A stretch of 64,000 nt of DNA from Pseudomonas sp. NC02 (GCF_002874965.1 NZ_CP025624.1:1674001-1738000), one strand, 5' to 3'; positions 1-9,378 are shown, numbered from the stretch's first letter. Numbers and translations are program-made. Notes: a model not told the origin generated them from the sequence alone.

Positions 1-238
1 GGATCTGGAAGAAGTTGGCGGGCGGCGTGCCCTGGGCCAGGTCGATGATGCGGCTCAGGTAGCTGAACAGCGCCACTTCGATCAGCGCGCCGATCAGGCC
101 CACCACCAGCAAGGCGGCAAAGCTTGGCCATACCTGGCGCAGGTAATAGACGTAGAAGGGTAGGACTTTGTCTGGAGGGGCCGCGCTGGGAGGTTCGCGG
201 AAGATGTCGATCAGTTGTTCAAAACGACGATAGAGCAT
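1..238 (-). CDS. ABC transporter (fused permease/ATPase type), N-terminal fragment
   Basis: Only the first 79 codons lie in the window; the gene runs off the left edge. The ATG is at 238. About 27 charged residues precede a hydrophobic helix (WPSFAALLVVGLIGALIEVA) and then a segment LSRIIDLAQGTPP, the pattern of the first membrane helix of ABC exporters in which permease and ATPase are fused. The nucleotide-binding half is outside the window, so the substrate cannot be judged; multidrug or lipid export is only a family guess. It lies downstream of ppiA on the same strand. Confidence 0.6.
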   Translation of the reverse strand, partial: MLYRRFEQLIDIFREPPSAAPPDKVLPFYVYYLRQVWPSFAALLVVGLIGALIEVALFSYLSRIIDLAQGTPPANFFQI

Positions 239-321
239 TAGGTCTGACGCCCGCGCGGCGGGCTCTCCTGTTCAAATGCGCGCGACGCCTTGCGGGCCCC
301 GCGCGAAACTCCCTGTAGCCT

Positions 322-885
322 TCAGTCGATGCGCTTGGCCGACTTGATCAGGACAGGATCGATTGGCACGTTCTGCATGCCCTGTTTGGTGGTGGTCTGC
401 GAGTTGACGATGATGTCGACCACGTCCATGCCCTTGACCACTTTGGCGAACACCGCGTAACCGGCATCACGGCCCGGGTCGAGGAAGGCATTGTCCGCAA
501 CGTTGATGAAGAATTGGCTGGTGGCGGAGTTCGGGTCGTTGGTACGCGCCATCGACAGGGTGCCGCGCACGTTATGCAGGCCGTTGCTGGCTTCGTTCTT
601 GATTGGTGCTTCGGTCGGCTTTTGCGACATTTGCTGGGTAAAACCACCGCCCTGCACCATGAAGCCCGGGATTACCCGGTGAAAAATGGTGTTGGTGTAG
701 AAGCCCTTGTCGACATAGGCCAGGAAGTTCTTGGTACTGATCGGGGCCTTGACCGGGTCCAGTTCGATCTCGATGTCGCCATTGGTGGTGGTGATCAATA
801 CGTGGGGTGCCTTGGCGGGTTCGGCCGCCATCAGGTTGGCAGCGAACAGTACGGAACCGGCAAAGAAGGCGATTTTTTTCAGCAT
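322..885 (-). CDS. ppiA: periplasmic peptidyl-prolyl cis-trans isomerase (cyclophilin A)
   Basis: 187 residues. An N-terminal signal peptide of about 20 residues ([20 protein letters not shown], cut before AEP) sends it to the periplasm. The rest is one cyclophilin domain with the hallmark strings [21 protein letters not shown] and SQFFIN, which line the active site that isomerises Xaa-Pro bonds. Length fits E. coli PpiA (190). The ATG is 4 bp after the stop of the upstream hydrolase gene, with AGGA about 9 bases before it, so the two are probably cotranscribed. Confidence 0.93.
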   Translation of the reverse strand: MLKKIAFFAGSVLFAANLMAAEPAKAPHVLITTTNGDIEIELDPVKAPISTKNFLAYVDKGFYTNTIFHRVIPGFMVQGGGFTQQMSQKPTEAPIKNEASNGLHNVRGTLSMARTNDPNSATSQFFINVADNAFLDPGRDAGYAVFAKVVKGMDVVDIIVNSQTTTKQGMQNVPIDPVLIKSAKRID

Positions 886-888
886 GGG

Positions 889-1692
889 TCAGTGATCCTG
901 GGTTGTGGTTTCGACTGTCTTGAGAAAATCGAGCAGGGTGTTGTTGAAGCGTTCGGGTTGGTCCAGCGGCGTGGCATGGCGGGAATCCTCGATCACCACC
1001 AGCCGCGCATCGGGCAGCAGTTTTACATAGATTTCTTTCTGCGCCACGGGGGTGTAGTCGTGGTCGGCGCTGATGACCAGGGTTGGACAGGATATTTTCG
1101 AAAGTTGTTCCTGTACGCCCCAGCCAACAATCGCATCGAAGCTGGCGAGGTAAGCACGTTTGTCGTTTTTTGCCCAGCGTTCGGCCATCTTGCGCCGCAG
1201 TTCGGCCTGTTCGGGCTTGGGAAACAGCAGGCTGCCCAGGGCTTTGCCGATGGTGGTCAGGCTGAGGATGCGCGCCAGGCTCCAGCGCTTGGCCCACTGC
1301 CAATAGTCGCTGGCGCTGCGAACCTTGACCTGGGGCGCACTGTTGACGATGCACAGGCTCTTGAGCATTTGCGGCTCATCCACTGCCAGTTGAAAGGCGA
1401 TCATGCCACCCATGGACAGGCCGACCACGTGGGCCGGCGGCAAATGCAGGTGTTCGATCAAGGCCACCAGGTCGGCGGTGAAGCCGGCGATGCTGTAGCG
1501 CTCACGGGGTTTGTCGGAGCGGCCGTGACCGCGCACATCCACCACCACCAGGCGATAGTGTTGGGACAGCACGGGCACTTGCAGTTCCCAGTCCAGGCAA
1601 CTGGAGCCCAGGCCGTGGATCAGGATCAGCGGCGCGCCGTGGCCATATTCCTCGTAATGCAGGGTGCAACCTTCATGTTCGAAATAGGCCAC
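889..1692 (-). CDS. alpha/beta-fold hydrolase
   Basis: 267 residues from a GTG start at 1692, chosen because AAGGAG lies 5 bases upstream and because longer versions run into the end of the LysR gene with non-homologous sequence. Oxyanion-hole HGLGSS (26-31), nucleophile elbow GLSMGG with Ser93, acid candidate in SADHDY and histidine in DSRHATP form the expected triad. Closest in style to 3-oxoadipate enol-lactonase or small esterase families; the substrate is unknown. It lies 13 bp behind the LysR gene and 4 bp before ppiA. Confidence 0.85.
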   Translation of the reverse strand: MAYFEHEGCTLHYEEYGHGAPLILIHGLGSSCLDWELQVPVLSQHYRLVVVDVRGHGRSDKPRERYSIAGFTADLVALIEHLHLPPAHVVGLSMGGMIAFQLAVDEPQMLKSLCIVNSAPQVKVRSASDYWQWAKRWSLARILSLTTIGKALGSLLFPKPEQAELRRKMAERWAKNDKRAYLASFDAIVGWGVQEQLSKISCPTLVISADHDYTPVAQKEIYVKLLPDARLVVIEDSRHATPLDQPERFNNTLLDFLKTVETTTQDH

Positions 1693-1705
1693 GTGAACTC
1701 CTTGT

Positions 1706-2629
1706 TCAGGCTTGCTGCGGTGCGGCGAATGGCGCGTCCAATGGTGCAGTGTCGAAGGTGCGCAGCAACTCGACGAGAATCTGCGTGGCCGGGCCCAGGG
1801 GTTTGTCCTTGTTCGAGTAAAGATAGAAGGTCGGGTTGCGGCTGCCACCCCGTTCCAGGGGCAGTAGCTTGAGCAGGCCTTCCTTGAGTTCGCGTTCGAT
1901 CAGGTGTCGCGGCAGCCAGGCGAAGCCCAGGCCGCTGCTGACGAAGGTGGCGGCGGTGGGCAGGCTGCCGACGGTCCAGCGCTGCTCGGCGCCGAGCCAG
2001 CCGACGTCCCGTGGCTGCTGGCGGCCGGAGTCGCGGATCACCACCTGCATGTGGCTTTCCAGATCCTGGAAGCTCAGTTCGCGGTGCAATTGATGCAGCG
2101 GATGTTCGGGGTGGGCCACGGCGACAAATTCGACGTCGCTCATTTCCGTACCGAGGTAACCGGGAATGATGAACCCGCTGATGGCGAGGTCGGCCATGCC
2201 GTCCATCAACAGCTCTTCGACGCCGGACAACACCTCTTCGCGCAAACGCACCCGGCAGCCACGGCTTTGCGGCATAAAGGCAGTGAGGGCGCGCACCAGG
2301 CGGGCGTTGGGGTAGGCCGCGTCGACCACCAGCCGCACCTCGGCTTCCCAGCCTTGTTCCATATGGTGGGCCAGGTCTTCCAGTTGGCTGGCGTTTTTCA
2401 CCAGTTGCCGGGAGCGGCGCAGCAGCACTTCACCGGCTTCGGTGAGCACGGCCTTGCGCCCGTCAATGCGCAGCAGCGGCACGCCGAGCTGATCCTGCAT
2501 GCGGGCCACGGTGTAGCTCACCGAGGATTGCGAGCGGTGCAGCGCTTCGGCCGCCTGGGCGAAGCCGCCATGGTCGACCACGGCTTGCAAGGTGCGCCAT
2601 TGATCAAGGGTAACGCGGGGCGCTTTCAA
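1706..2629 (-). CDS. LysR-family transcriptional regulator
   Basis: 307 residues from a TTG start at 2629, supported by GAGGAG seven bases upstream; homologues usually begin with the same KAPRVTLDQWRTLQ stretch. N-terminal winged helix-turn-helix (VDHGGFAQAAEALHRSQSSV, about 15-40) followed by a periplasmic-binding-protein-like effector domain. The only clear downstream partners on its strand are the hydrolase and ppiA. It is divergent from the small exported protein at 2679, with about 50 bp between the start codons. Target genes cannot be named. Confidence 0.85.
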   Translation of the reverse strand: MKAPRVTLDQWRTLQAVVDHGGFAQAAEALHRSQSSVSYTVARMQDQLGVPLLRIDGRKAVLTEAGEVLLRRSRQLVKNASQLEDLAHHMEQGWEAEVRLVVDAAYPNARLVRALTAFMPQSRGCRVRLREEVLSGVEELLMDGMADLAISGFIIPGYLGTEMSDVEFVAVAHPEHPLHQLHRELSFQDLESHMQVVIRDSGRQQPRDVGWLGAEQRWTVGSLPTAATFVSSGLGFAWLPRHLIERELKEGLLKLLPLERGGSRNPTFYLYSNKDKPLGPATQILVELLRTFDTAPLDAPFAAPQQA

Positions 2630-2678
2630 GATGAGCTCCTCTTGTCCTAAGCTGGCGGTCCTTATTGGAGACTGCCGA

Positions 2679-2993
2679 ATGAGAAAATTCTGTTGTGTGC
2701 TGCTGGCGTTGCTGCCGTTGAGTGCGTTTGCATTCAGTACCGATGTGGCGAAAGACATTCAGGGCGTGAAGATCGATTACAGCGCGTCAGACGTCGACAG
2801 CAATATCAGTTCGATCCAACTCACCAACTACGGCCCCAATGACGCGGAGTGCAAGGTACGCTTTACCAATGGTCCGGAAGCCCCGCGTACGCGCAAGGTC
2901 ACGGTCGCGGCAGGGAAAACCACCAACACCACGGCCAATTTCAGCCGTGCCATCATCAAGATGCGTATCCAGCTGACCTGCGCACCGAAATAA
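2679..2993 (+). CDS. small exported protein of unknown function
   Basis: 104 residues. The ATG at 2679 has TTGGAG eight bases upstream. MRKFCCVLLALLPLSAFAF is a signal peptide, so the mature part (about 85 residues, two cysteines in AECKVRF and QLTCAPK that could form one disulphide) is expected in the periplasm. I recall relatives in Pseudomonas that carry the misleading legacy name '3-phosphoglycerate kinase'; there is no kinase fold at this length. A hairpin AAGCGGAG...CTCCGCTT (2999-3030) follows without a T-run. Confidence 0.7.
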   Translation: MRKFCCVLLALLPLSAFAFSTDVAKDIQGVKIDYSASDVDSNISSIQLTNYGPNDAECKVRFTNGPEAPRTRKVTVAAGKTTNTTANFSRAIIKMRIQLTCAPK

Positions 2994-3144
2994 GGCAAAA
3001 GCGGAGCTTGCGTACAGCAATACTCCGCTTATAAACAAATTTCTAGATGGGTTATAGCAGTTTTTTACGCTTTTTAATCGAACGGACCCTGTCTAACCTT
3101 CACTCCATCGCCTTACAGCATTCACCGATGGAGCTTACATAATC

Positions 3145-3744
3145 ATGGCCCGTGTTCTGATCATCGAAAGCAGCGCCCGTCAGCAGGATTCAATCTCCCG
3201 CCAGATGACCCAACAATTCATCAGCCAATGGAAAGTCGCCCACCCGGCTGATCAGATCACCGTACGAGACCTCGCCATCAACCCGGTTCCGCACCTGGAT
3301 GCCAATCTGTTGGGCGGCTGGATGAAACCTGCCGAGCAGCGCAGCACGGTTGAACAGGCCTCCCTGGACCGCTCCAACGAACTGACCGATGAGTTGCTGG
3401 CCGCCGATGTGTTGGTGATGGCCGCGCCGATGTACAACTTCGCGATTCCCAGCACCCTCAAAGCCTGGCTCGACCATGTGCTGCGTGCCGGTGTGACCTT
3501 CAAGTACACCGCCACCGGCCCCCAGGGCCTGCTGACCGACAAGCGCGCCTTTGTGCTGACCGCCCGCGGCGGCATTCACGCCGGTGGCAGCACCGACCAC
3601 CAGGAACCGTACCTGCGTCAGGTCATGGGCTTTATCGGCATCCATGACGTCACGTTCATTCATGCCGAAGGGGTGAACCTGGGCGGTGATTTCCAGGAGA
3701 AGGGTTTGAACCAGGCCAAGGCGTTGTTGGCCCAAGTGGCATGA
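3145..3744 (+). CDS. azoR: FMN-dependent NADH-azoreductase
   Basis: 199 residues, the usual length of the AzoR/AcpD flavodoxin-fold family. These enzymes use NADH to reduce azo compounds and quinones through bound FMN. Visible family signatures are the N-terminal IIESSARQQDS phosphate loop, AAPMYNFAIPSTLKAWLD (FMN binding) and TARGGIHAGG. It is monocistronic by layout and ends in a terminator about 105 bp downstream (3850-3885). Order with a LysR gene upstream and an EamA transporter downstream recalls PAO1 PA0784-PA0786. Confidence 0.93.
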   Translation: MARVLIIESSARQQDSISRQMTQQFISQWKVAHPADQITVRDLAINPVPHLDANLLGGWMKPAEQRSTVEQASLDRSNELTDELLAADVLVMAAPMYNFAIPSTLKAWLDHVLRAGVTFKYTATGPQGLLTDKRAFVLTARGGIHAGGSTDHQEPYLRQVMGFIGIHDVTFIHAEGVNLGGDFQEKGLNQAKALLAQVA

Positions 3745-3849
3745 GATGTTAATCGTCAGATAATCGCCCGCTGTTTAGATAGCTCCACGCAACCCTTCAA
3801 GTACGCGTATCGAACCTCCCTTTGCACTTTTTGCTCCTGAGTGCTCCCG

Positions 3850-3885
3850 CCCGACTGACGCTTTTAGCGAGGTCGGGTTTTTTTT
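3850..3885 (+). terminator. Rho-independent terminator after azoR
   Basis: CCCGAC (3850-3855) pairs with GTCGGG (3872-3877) and is followed by eight T residues. An inner TGACGC/GCGAG pairing may extend it. It lies about 105 bases past the azoR stop, leaving an unusually long 3' untranslated segment with no open frame. Confidence 0.75.
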
Positions 3886-3947
3886 GCCTTGAGTTTCGTA
3901 ACGCGCGGAAAACCGCTAATGTCGCGCCCATTCAAAATGAGGCGAGC

Positions 3948-4829
3948 ATGGGCTATCTACTTGTTGTGACGCTGATCCAGGCGTTTTCCTTCAGCTTGAT
4001 CGGCGAATACCTGGCCGGTCACGTCGACAGTTATTTCGCGGTGCTGGTGCGTGTACTGTTGGCCGGGCTGGTGTTTATCCCGCTGACCCGCTGGCGCTCG
4101 GTGGAGCCGGCGTTCATGCGCGGCATGCTGTTGATCGGCGCACTGCAGTTCGGCGTGACCTACGTGTGCCTGTACCTGAGCTTTCGCGTACTGACGGTGC
4201 CGGAGGTGTTGCTGTTCACCATCCTGACACCGTTGCACGTGACCTTGATCGAAGACGCCCTGAACCGCCGCTTCAACCCGTGGGCGCTGGTGGCCGCACT
4301 GGTGGCGGTGGCGGGGGCAGCGGTGATTCGCTTCGACCAGATCACCCCGAACTTCTTCATGGGCTTCCTGCTGCTGCAACTGGCCAACTTCACCTACGCC
4401 GCCGGGCAGGTGCTTTATAAGCATCTGGTGGCCCGTCATCCGAGTGATCTGCCGCATTACCGGCGCTTTGGCTACTTCTACCTCGGCGCGTTGGCGGTGG
4501 CGTTGCCGGCGTTCCTGATGTTCGGCAAGGCCAACTACCTGCCGGAAGCGCCGTTGCAGTGGGGCGTTTTGGTGTTCCTCGGTCTGGTCAGCACGGCACT
4601 GGGTATGTACTGGTGGAACAAGGGCGCGTGCATGGTCAACGGTGGCACGTTGGCGGTGATGAACAACCTGCATGTGCCGGTGGGGTTGTTGCTGAACTTG
4701 CTGATCTGGAATCAGCATGAACCGTTGGGCAGGTTGCTGCTGGGCGGTTTGGTGATTCTCGGGGCGGTGTGGATCAGCCGGCTGGGCCTGCGGTCGTCGG
4801 CGCCAATTGCGTCAGCAAAAAATCAATGA
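3948..4829 (+). CDS. EamA/DMT-family inner-membrane transporter
   Basis: 293 residues from ATG 3948 (GAGGCG just upstream); a longer in-frame start at 3822 would lie before and inside the azoR terminator and is rejected. About ten hydrophobic helices in two EamA repeats, e.g. FAVLVRVLLAGLVFIPLTRW and ALVAALVAVAGAAVIRF. The family exports metabolites such as amino acids or drugs; the CarT carboxylate/amine branch is the nearest match I recognise. Its last 56 bp overlap the 3' end of the convergent LysR gene. Confidence 0.85.
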   Translation: MGYLLVVTLIQAFSFSLIGEYLAGHVDSYFAVLVRVLLAGLVFIPLTRWRSVEPAFMRGMLLIGALQFGVTYVCLYLSFRVLTVPEVLLFTILTPLHVTLIEDALNRRFNPWALVAALVAVAGAAVIRFDQITPNFFMGFLLLQLANFTYAAGQVLYKHLVARHPSDLPHYRRFGYFYLGALAVALPAFLMFGKANYLPEAPLQWGVLVFLGLVSTALGMYWWNKGACMVNGGTLAVMNNLHVPVGLLLNLLIWNQHEPLGRLLLGGLVILGAVWISRLGLRSSAPIASAKNQ

Positions 4830-5679
4830 ATGCGCGGGTCTTTTGCGGCACGCGTCGCGCTGACGAATAAACCGCATTGATGGTGATTGCCGGCGCCTGC
4901 CATTCGCAGAGCACCGGCACCAGGCGCCCGGCGCTCAGGGCGTCTTCGACGATAAAGTCCGGCAACAGCGCGATGCCCATCCCGGCCTCTGCCGCCTGGG
5001 CCAGCAGGTCGCCGTTGTTGGCGTGCAGAGGGCCGGTAATGTTGACTCGCTGGGTTTCCTGGCCCTTGCTCAATTGCAGGCTGACGCCGCTTTGCAGATA
5101 CCCATAATTGAGGCATTGGTGGTGGCGCAGGTCTTGCGGGGTCTGCGGTGTGCCCGCGCGTGCCAGGTAGGCTGGCGCAGCCACCATGATCCGTGGCGCA
5201 GGTGCCAACTGGCGGGCGATCATCGTTGAGTCGGGCATGCTGGCGATGCGGATGGTCACGTCGAACCCGCCGCGTACCGGGTCGACCTGTTGGTCGCTGA
5301 GCACCAGTTGCAGCTCGATATGCGGATGCTGTTCATGGAACAGCGGAATCAACCGCCCCAGGCGATGCAGCCCGAACGACATCGGCGCATTGACCCGCAA
5401 CACGCCCCTTAGCTCGCCGATACCATCCCGGGCCCGCTGTTCGGCTTCGTCCAGGGCGGCCAGTACCTCACGTGCTGCTTCAAAATACTCGGCCCCGGCC
5501 TCCGTCAAATGCAGGCTGCGGGTGGTGCGCTGAAGCAGTTGCACGCCTATGGATTCTTCCAGCGCCTGAATCTGTTTGCTGACTTTTGAGCGCGGTACGT
5601 CCATGGCTCGCGCGGCGGCCGCGAAGCCGTTCTCGCCGACCGTGACGACAAACGCCCGCATGCATTCGATACGGTCCAT
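4774..5679 (-). CDS. LysR-family transcriptional regulator
   Basis: 301 residues. The helix-turn-helix is NGFAAAARAMDVPRSKVSKQIQALE (given in part; about 17-41), followed by the substrate-binding domain. The type (single HTH with DRIECMRAF start, C-terminal FIDFLLTQL) is the large group that often controls a divergent oxidoreductase or hydrolase; the YcaC-like gene starts 153 bp away in the opposite direction and is the natural target. Its 3' end overlaps the EamA gene by 56 bp. Confidence 0.88.
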   Translation of the reverse strand: MDRIECMRAFVVTVGENGFAAAARAMDVPRSKVSKQIQALEESIGVQLLQRTTRSLHLTEAGAEYFEAAREVLAALDEAEQRARDGIGELRGVLRVNAPMSFGLHRLGRLIPLFHEQHPHIELQLVLSDQQVDPVRGGFDVTIRIASMPDSTMIARQLAPAPRIMVAAPAYLARAGTPQTPQDLRHHQCLNYGYLQSGVSLQLSKGQETQRVNITGPLHANNGDLLAQAAEAGMGIALLPDFIVEDALSAGRLVPVLCEWQAPAITINAVYSSARRVPQKTRAFIDFLLTQLAPTTAGPAG

Positions 5680-5832
5680 GATTGTCCCTTTTTTAGAATC
5701 AATGATTCTCGATTTTAGGTAATTGTCTCGATTTTATCCATCCCATAAAGTTACTTCCAAGCCGCCAGCCAAGCTTCACAGCGGCGCTGAACGCACCCCT
5801 AACCGAATCGAAACCATTAAAAGGAAGTCACC

Positions 5833-6477
5833 ATGTCTATTCGCGAATTGCTCAACCCAGCCAACTCCACCCTGATCCTGATCGACCACCAGCCGCAGAT
5901 GGCCTTTGGCGTGCAGTCGATCGATCGCCAGACCCTGAAGAACAACACGGTGGCGCTGGCCAAGGCGGCCAGGATCTTCAACGTGCCGACCATCCTGACC
6001 TCGGTTGAGACCAAGAGCTTCAGCGGCTACATCTGGCCGGAACTGCTGGACGTGTTCCCGGACCAGCAGCCAATTGAGCGCACTTCGATGAACTCCTGGG
6101 AAGACAAGGCGCTGGTGGCCGCGGTGAAGGCCACCGGGCGCAAGAAGCTGATCATGGCGGCCCTGTGGACCGAGGTGTGCCTGAACTTCCCGGCCCTGGA
6201 AGCCCTGGCCGAAGGCTACGAGGTGTACATCGTCACCGACGCCTCCGGCGGCACCAGCAAAGAAGCGCATGACATGTCGGTGCAACGGATGATTCAGGCA
6301 GGCGCGGTACCGGTCACCTGGCAGCAAGTGCTGTTGGAATACCAGCGTGACTGGGCTCACAAGGAAACCTACGACGCGGTGATGGGCCTGGTACAGGAGC
6401 ACAGCGGCGCTTACGGCATGGGCGTGGATTACGCCTACACCATGGTTCACGGCGCGCCGCAGCGTCAGGTCAAGTAA
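5833..6477 (+). CDS. isochorismatase-like cysteine hydrolase (YcaC family)
   Basis: 214 residues; AAGGAAG stands six bases before the ATG. The fold is that of isochorismatase-like cysteine hydrolases: Asp in LILIDHQPQM, a central Lys, and the nucleophile Cys in LWTEVCLNFP give the D-K-C set of YcaC-type proteins. The physiological substrate of this branch is not established. Divergent from the LysR gene at 4774-5679, which probably regulates it. A strong bidirectional terminator follows. Confidence 0.85.
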   Translation: MSIRELLNPANSTLILIDHQPQMAFGVQSIDRQTLKNNTVALAKAARIFNVPTILTSVETKSFSGYIWPELLDVFPDQQPIERTSMNSWEDKALVAAVKATGRKKLIMAALWTEVCLNFPALEALAEGYEVYIVTDASGGTSKEAHDMSVQRMIQAGAVPVTWQQVLLEYQRDWAHKETYDAVMGLVQEHSGAYGMGVDYAYTMVHGAPQRQVK

Positions 6478-6491
6478 GGTCCAACGCAAAA

Positions 6492-6523
6492 AAAACGGCA
6501 CAACTCGGGTTGTGCCGTTTTTT
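6492..6523. terminator. bidirectional Rho-independent terminator
   Basis: ACGGCACAAC (6495-6504) and GTTGTGCCGT (6509-6518) form a 10-bp stem with a TCGG loop, flanked by an A-run on the left and a T-run on the right. It ends both the YcaC-like gene (plus) and the mechanosensitive channel gene (minus, stop at 6528). Confidence 0.9.
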
Positions 6524-6527
6524 GTTG

Positions 6528-7826
6528 TTACATCACTGCCTTTTCCGCCGGGGGCAGGTGACTGGCCCCCAGCACCGCCGGTAACATCCCCGCCCGCAAG
6601 TCACCGCCGCTCGGCTGCTGGTACAGGCTCAAACCAAATTCCGGCAGCACCGCCAGCAGGTAGTCGAAGATATCGCCCTGGATCCGCTCGTAGTCGGCCC
6701 ATGCGGTGGTGCGGGTGAAGCAGTAGATCTCCAGCGGAATGCCCTGGGCGGTGGTCTGCATCTGCCGCACCATGCAGGTCATGTTCGGCTGGATCTCCGG
6801 ATGGCTTTTCAGATAGGCCAGGGCATACGCGCGGAAGGTGCCGATATTGGTCATGCGTCGGCGGTTGGCGGACATCGCCGCGACATTGCCCTGGGCTTCG
6901 TTCCAGGCCTTGAGCTCGGCCTTCTTGCGGCTCATGTAGTCGGTCAGCAGGTGTACCTGGGTGAGCTTCAGCTCTTCGTCGTCGCGGATGAAACGCACGC
7001 CGCTGGCGTCGATATACAGGCTGCGCTTGATCCGCCGGCCACCGGAGGCCTGCATGCCGCGCCAGTTCTTGAACGACTCGGACATCAGGCGCCAGGTGGG
7101 AATCGAGACGATGGTCTTGTCGAAGTTCTGCACTTTGACGGTGTGCAGGGTGATGTCGACCACGTCACCGTCGGCGCCGACCTGGGGCATTTCGATCCAG
7201 TCGCCGACCCGCAGCATGTCGTTGCTGGTCAGTTGCACACTGGCGACGAACGACAGCAGGGTGTCCTTGTAGACCAACAGAATCACCGCCGACATTGCAC
7301 CCAGACCGGAAAGCAGCAGCAGTGGCGAGCGGTCGATCAACGTGGCGACGATGATGATTGCGCCAAACACGAACAGCACCATCTTCGCCAACTGCACATA
7401 GCCCTTGATCGAGCGGGTGCGGGCGTGTTCGGTGCGGGCATAGATGTCCAGCAGGGCGTTGAGCAGTGCACTGATCGCCAGCACCATGAACAGAATGGTG
7501 AACGCCAGGGCGACATTGCCGATGAACAGGGTGGCGGTCTTGCTCAGGTCCGGCACCAGGTACAGGCCGAACTGGATCACCAGTGACGGCGTCATCTGTG
7601 CCAGGCGATGGAAGACTTTGTTGTGCCGCAGGTCATTGAGCCAGTGCAGCGCGGGTTGCCGGCCCAGCAGCTTGACGGCGTGCAGGATGAGGTAGCGGGC
7701 CACTCGTCCGAGCAGCAATGCCACTACCAGCAACACCATCAGCGCGAGGCTGGAATGCAGCAGCGGGTGTTCGTCGAGGGTGCCCCAAAGGTCTTTGACG
7801 TTGAGCCAGAGCTGTTTGATATCCAT
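6528..7826 (-). CDS. MscS-family mechanosensitive channel (YbdG-like)
   Basis: 432 residues from ATG 7826. Several N-terminal helices (e.g. LALMVLLVVALLLGRVARYL) precede the pore region LSGLGAMSAVILLVYKDTLL and the MscS beta domain SNDMLRVGDWIEMPQVGADG. Length and the inserted C-terminal cytosolic region (SRKKAELKAWNEAQ) resemble E. coli YbdG (415 aa), a channel of the miniconductance class that responds to osmotic downshock. A longer start exists at 7916 but would give a non-membrane preface of 30 residues. Confidence 0.88.
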   Translation of the reverse strand: MDIKQLWLNVKDLWGTLDEHPLLHSSLALMVLLVVALLLGRVARYLILHAVKLLGRQPALHWLNDLRHNKVFHRLAQMTPSLVIQFGLYLVPDLSKTATLFIGNVALAFTILFMVLAISALLNALLDIYARTEHARTRSIKGYVQLAKMVLFVFGAIIIVATLIDRSPLLLLSGLGAMSAVILLVYKDTLLSFVASVQLTSNDMLRVGDWIEMPQVGADGDVVDITLHTVKVQNFDKTIVSIPTWRLMSESFKNWRGMQASGGRRIKRSLYIDASGVRFIRDDEELKLTQVHLLTDYMSRKKAELKAWNEAQGNVAAMSANRRRMTNIGTFRAYALAYLKSHPEIQPNMTCMVRQMQTTAQGIPLEIYCFTRTTAWADYERIQGDIFDYLLAVLPEFGLSLYQQPSGGDLRAGMLPAVLGASHLPPAEKAVM

Positions 7827-8019
7827 GGGTAAACGCGATTCTTCTGTAAGACGTGACGGGCCGATTAGAGCATTTAAGTAAGTCAAAGTTGTGGTTGTGG
7901 ACAAATCCCCTGACAAAAAAGCGCCTGATTAACCCAGTTCGCGTAAAGAAACTCGGCCTCGGCGCCCGAAACCGTTACCCTATGCAGCTGTTTTTTTGTA
8001 TTTCTTCGAGGTAGCACCC

Positions 8020-9366
8020 GTGTTTTCCCAATTCGCCCTGCACGAACGCCTGCTCAAAGCCGTGGCCGAGCTTAAATTTGTCGAGCCAACGCCTGTGCAA
8101 GCAGCGGCCATCCCGCTCGCGCTCGAAGGGCGTGACCTGCGGGTGACGGCTCAAACCGGGAGTGGCAAGACTGCCGCTTTCGTCCTGCCGATCCTTAACC
8201 GTCTGATCGGCCCGGCGAAAGTCCGTGTCAGCATCAAGACCCTGATCCTGCTGCCGACCCGCGAACTGGCCCAGCAGACCTTGAAGGAAGTGGAGCGCTT
8301 CTCGCAGTTCACTTTCATCAAGTCCGGCCTGATCACCGGCGGCGAAGACTTCAAGGTCCAGGCTGCCATGCTGCGCAAGGTGCCGGACATCCTGATCGGC
8401 ACCCCGGGCCGGATGATCGAACAACTGAACGCCGGCAACCTGGACCTCAAGGAAGTCGAAGTCCTGGTGCTCGACGAAGCCGACCGCATGCTAGACATGG
8501 GCTTTGCCGACGACGTGCAGCGCCTGGTGCAAGAGTGCGTGAACCGCCAGCAGACCATGCTGTTCTCGGCCACCACCGGTGGTTCGACCCTGCGCGACAT
8601 GGTCGCCAAGGTCCTGAACAACCCTGAGCACCTGCAGGTCAACAACGTCAGCGACCTGAACTCGACCACCCGTCAGCAGATCATCACTGCTGACCACAAC
8701 GTGCACAAAGAGCAGATCCTAAACTGGTTGCTGGCCAACGAGACCTATCAGAAGGCTATCGTGTTCACCAACACCCGGGCCATGGCCGACCGCATCTACG
8801 GTCGCCTGGTGGCTCAGGAGTACAAGGCGTTCGTCCTGCACGGTGAGAAAGACCAGAAGGACCGCAAGCTGGCCATCGACCGCCTCAAGCAAGGCGGCGT
8901 GAAGATCCTGGTCGCCACCGACGTTGCCGCCCGCGGCCTGGACGTGGATGGCCTGGACATGGTGATCAACTTTGATATGCCCCGCAGCGGCGACGAATAC
9001 GTACACCGTATCGGTCGTACCGGGCGTGCCGGCAACGATGGCCTGGCGATCTCGCTGATCTGCCATGGCGACTGGAACCTGATGTCGAGCATCGAGCGCT
9101 ACTTGAAGCAGTCGTTCGAGCGCCGCACCATCAAGGAAGTCAAAGGCACCTACGGCGGGCCGAAGAAGGTCAAGGCATCGGGCAAGGCCGTTGGCGTGAA
9201 GAAGAAAAAGGTCGACGCCAAGGGCGACAAGAAGAAGGCCGGTGCCAAGTCGCCGACCAAGCGCAAGATTGCCAACCGTCCAAAGACCGACAACCTGTCG
9301 TTGGTCAGCAAGGACGGCATGGCGCCTCTGAAGCGCCGCAAGCCGGAAGCACCGGCTGCCGAGTAA
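8020..9366 (+). CDS. DEAD-box ATP-dependent RNA helicase
   Basis: 448 residues from GTG 8020 (GAGG eight bases upstream; the protein then begins MFSQFALHERLLKAV, a normal Q-motif start). All core motifs are present: Q motif EPTPVQ, TGSGKT, PTRELA, TPGR, DEAD, SAT, ARGLD and HRIGRTGR. The last 75 residues are strongly lysine-rich (KKKKVDAKGDKKK), a likely RNA-binding tail. Such helicases act in ribosome assembly or mRNA decay; the subgroup (RhlE or SrmB-like) is not decided here. Confidence 0.92.
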   Translation: MFSQFALHERLLKAVAELKFVEPTPVQAAAIPLALEGRDLRVTAQTGSGKTAAFVLPILNRLIGPAKVRVSIKTLILLPTRELAQQTLKEVERFSQFTFIKSGLITGGEDFKVQAAMLRKVPDILIGTPGRMIEQLNAGNLDLKEVEVLVLDEADRMLDMGFADDVQRLVQECVNRQQTMLFSATTGGSTLRDMVAKVLNNPEHLQVNNVSDLNSTTRQQIITADHNVHKEQILNWLLANETYQKAIVFTNTRAMADRIYGRLVAQEYKAFVLHGEKDQKDRKLAIDRLKQGGVKILVATDVAARGLDVDGLDMVINFDMPRSGDEYVHRIGRTGRAGNDGLAISLICHGDWNLMSSIERYLKQSFERRTIKEVKGTYGGPKKVKASGKAVGVKKKKVDAKGDKKKAGAKSPTKRKIANRPKTDNLSLVSKDGMAPLKRRKPEAPAAE

Positions 9367-9378
9367 AGCTTGAGCCAT

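Noticed and set aside
514..1872. 452-codon open frame on the plus strand
   Set aside because: Lies opposite ppiA, the hydrolase and the LysR gene, which have clear family motifs; its translation is Gly/His/Gln-rich with no domain, as expected of an antisense frame in GC-rich DNA.
2999..3030. Hairpin after the 104-residue gene as a terminator
   Set aside because: 8-bp stem with a 16-base loop and no T-run; not convincing.
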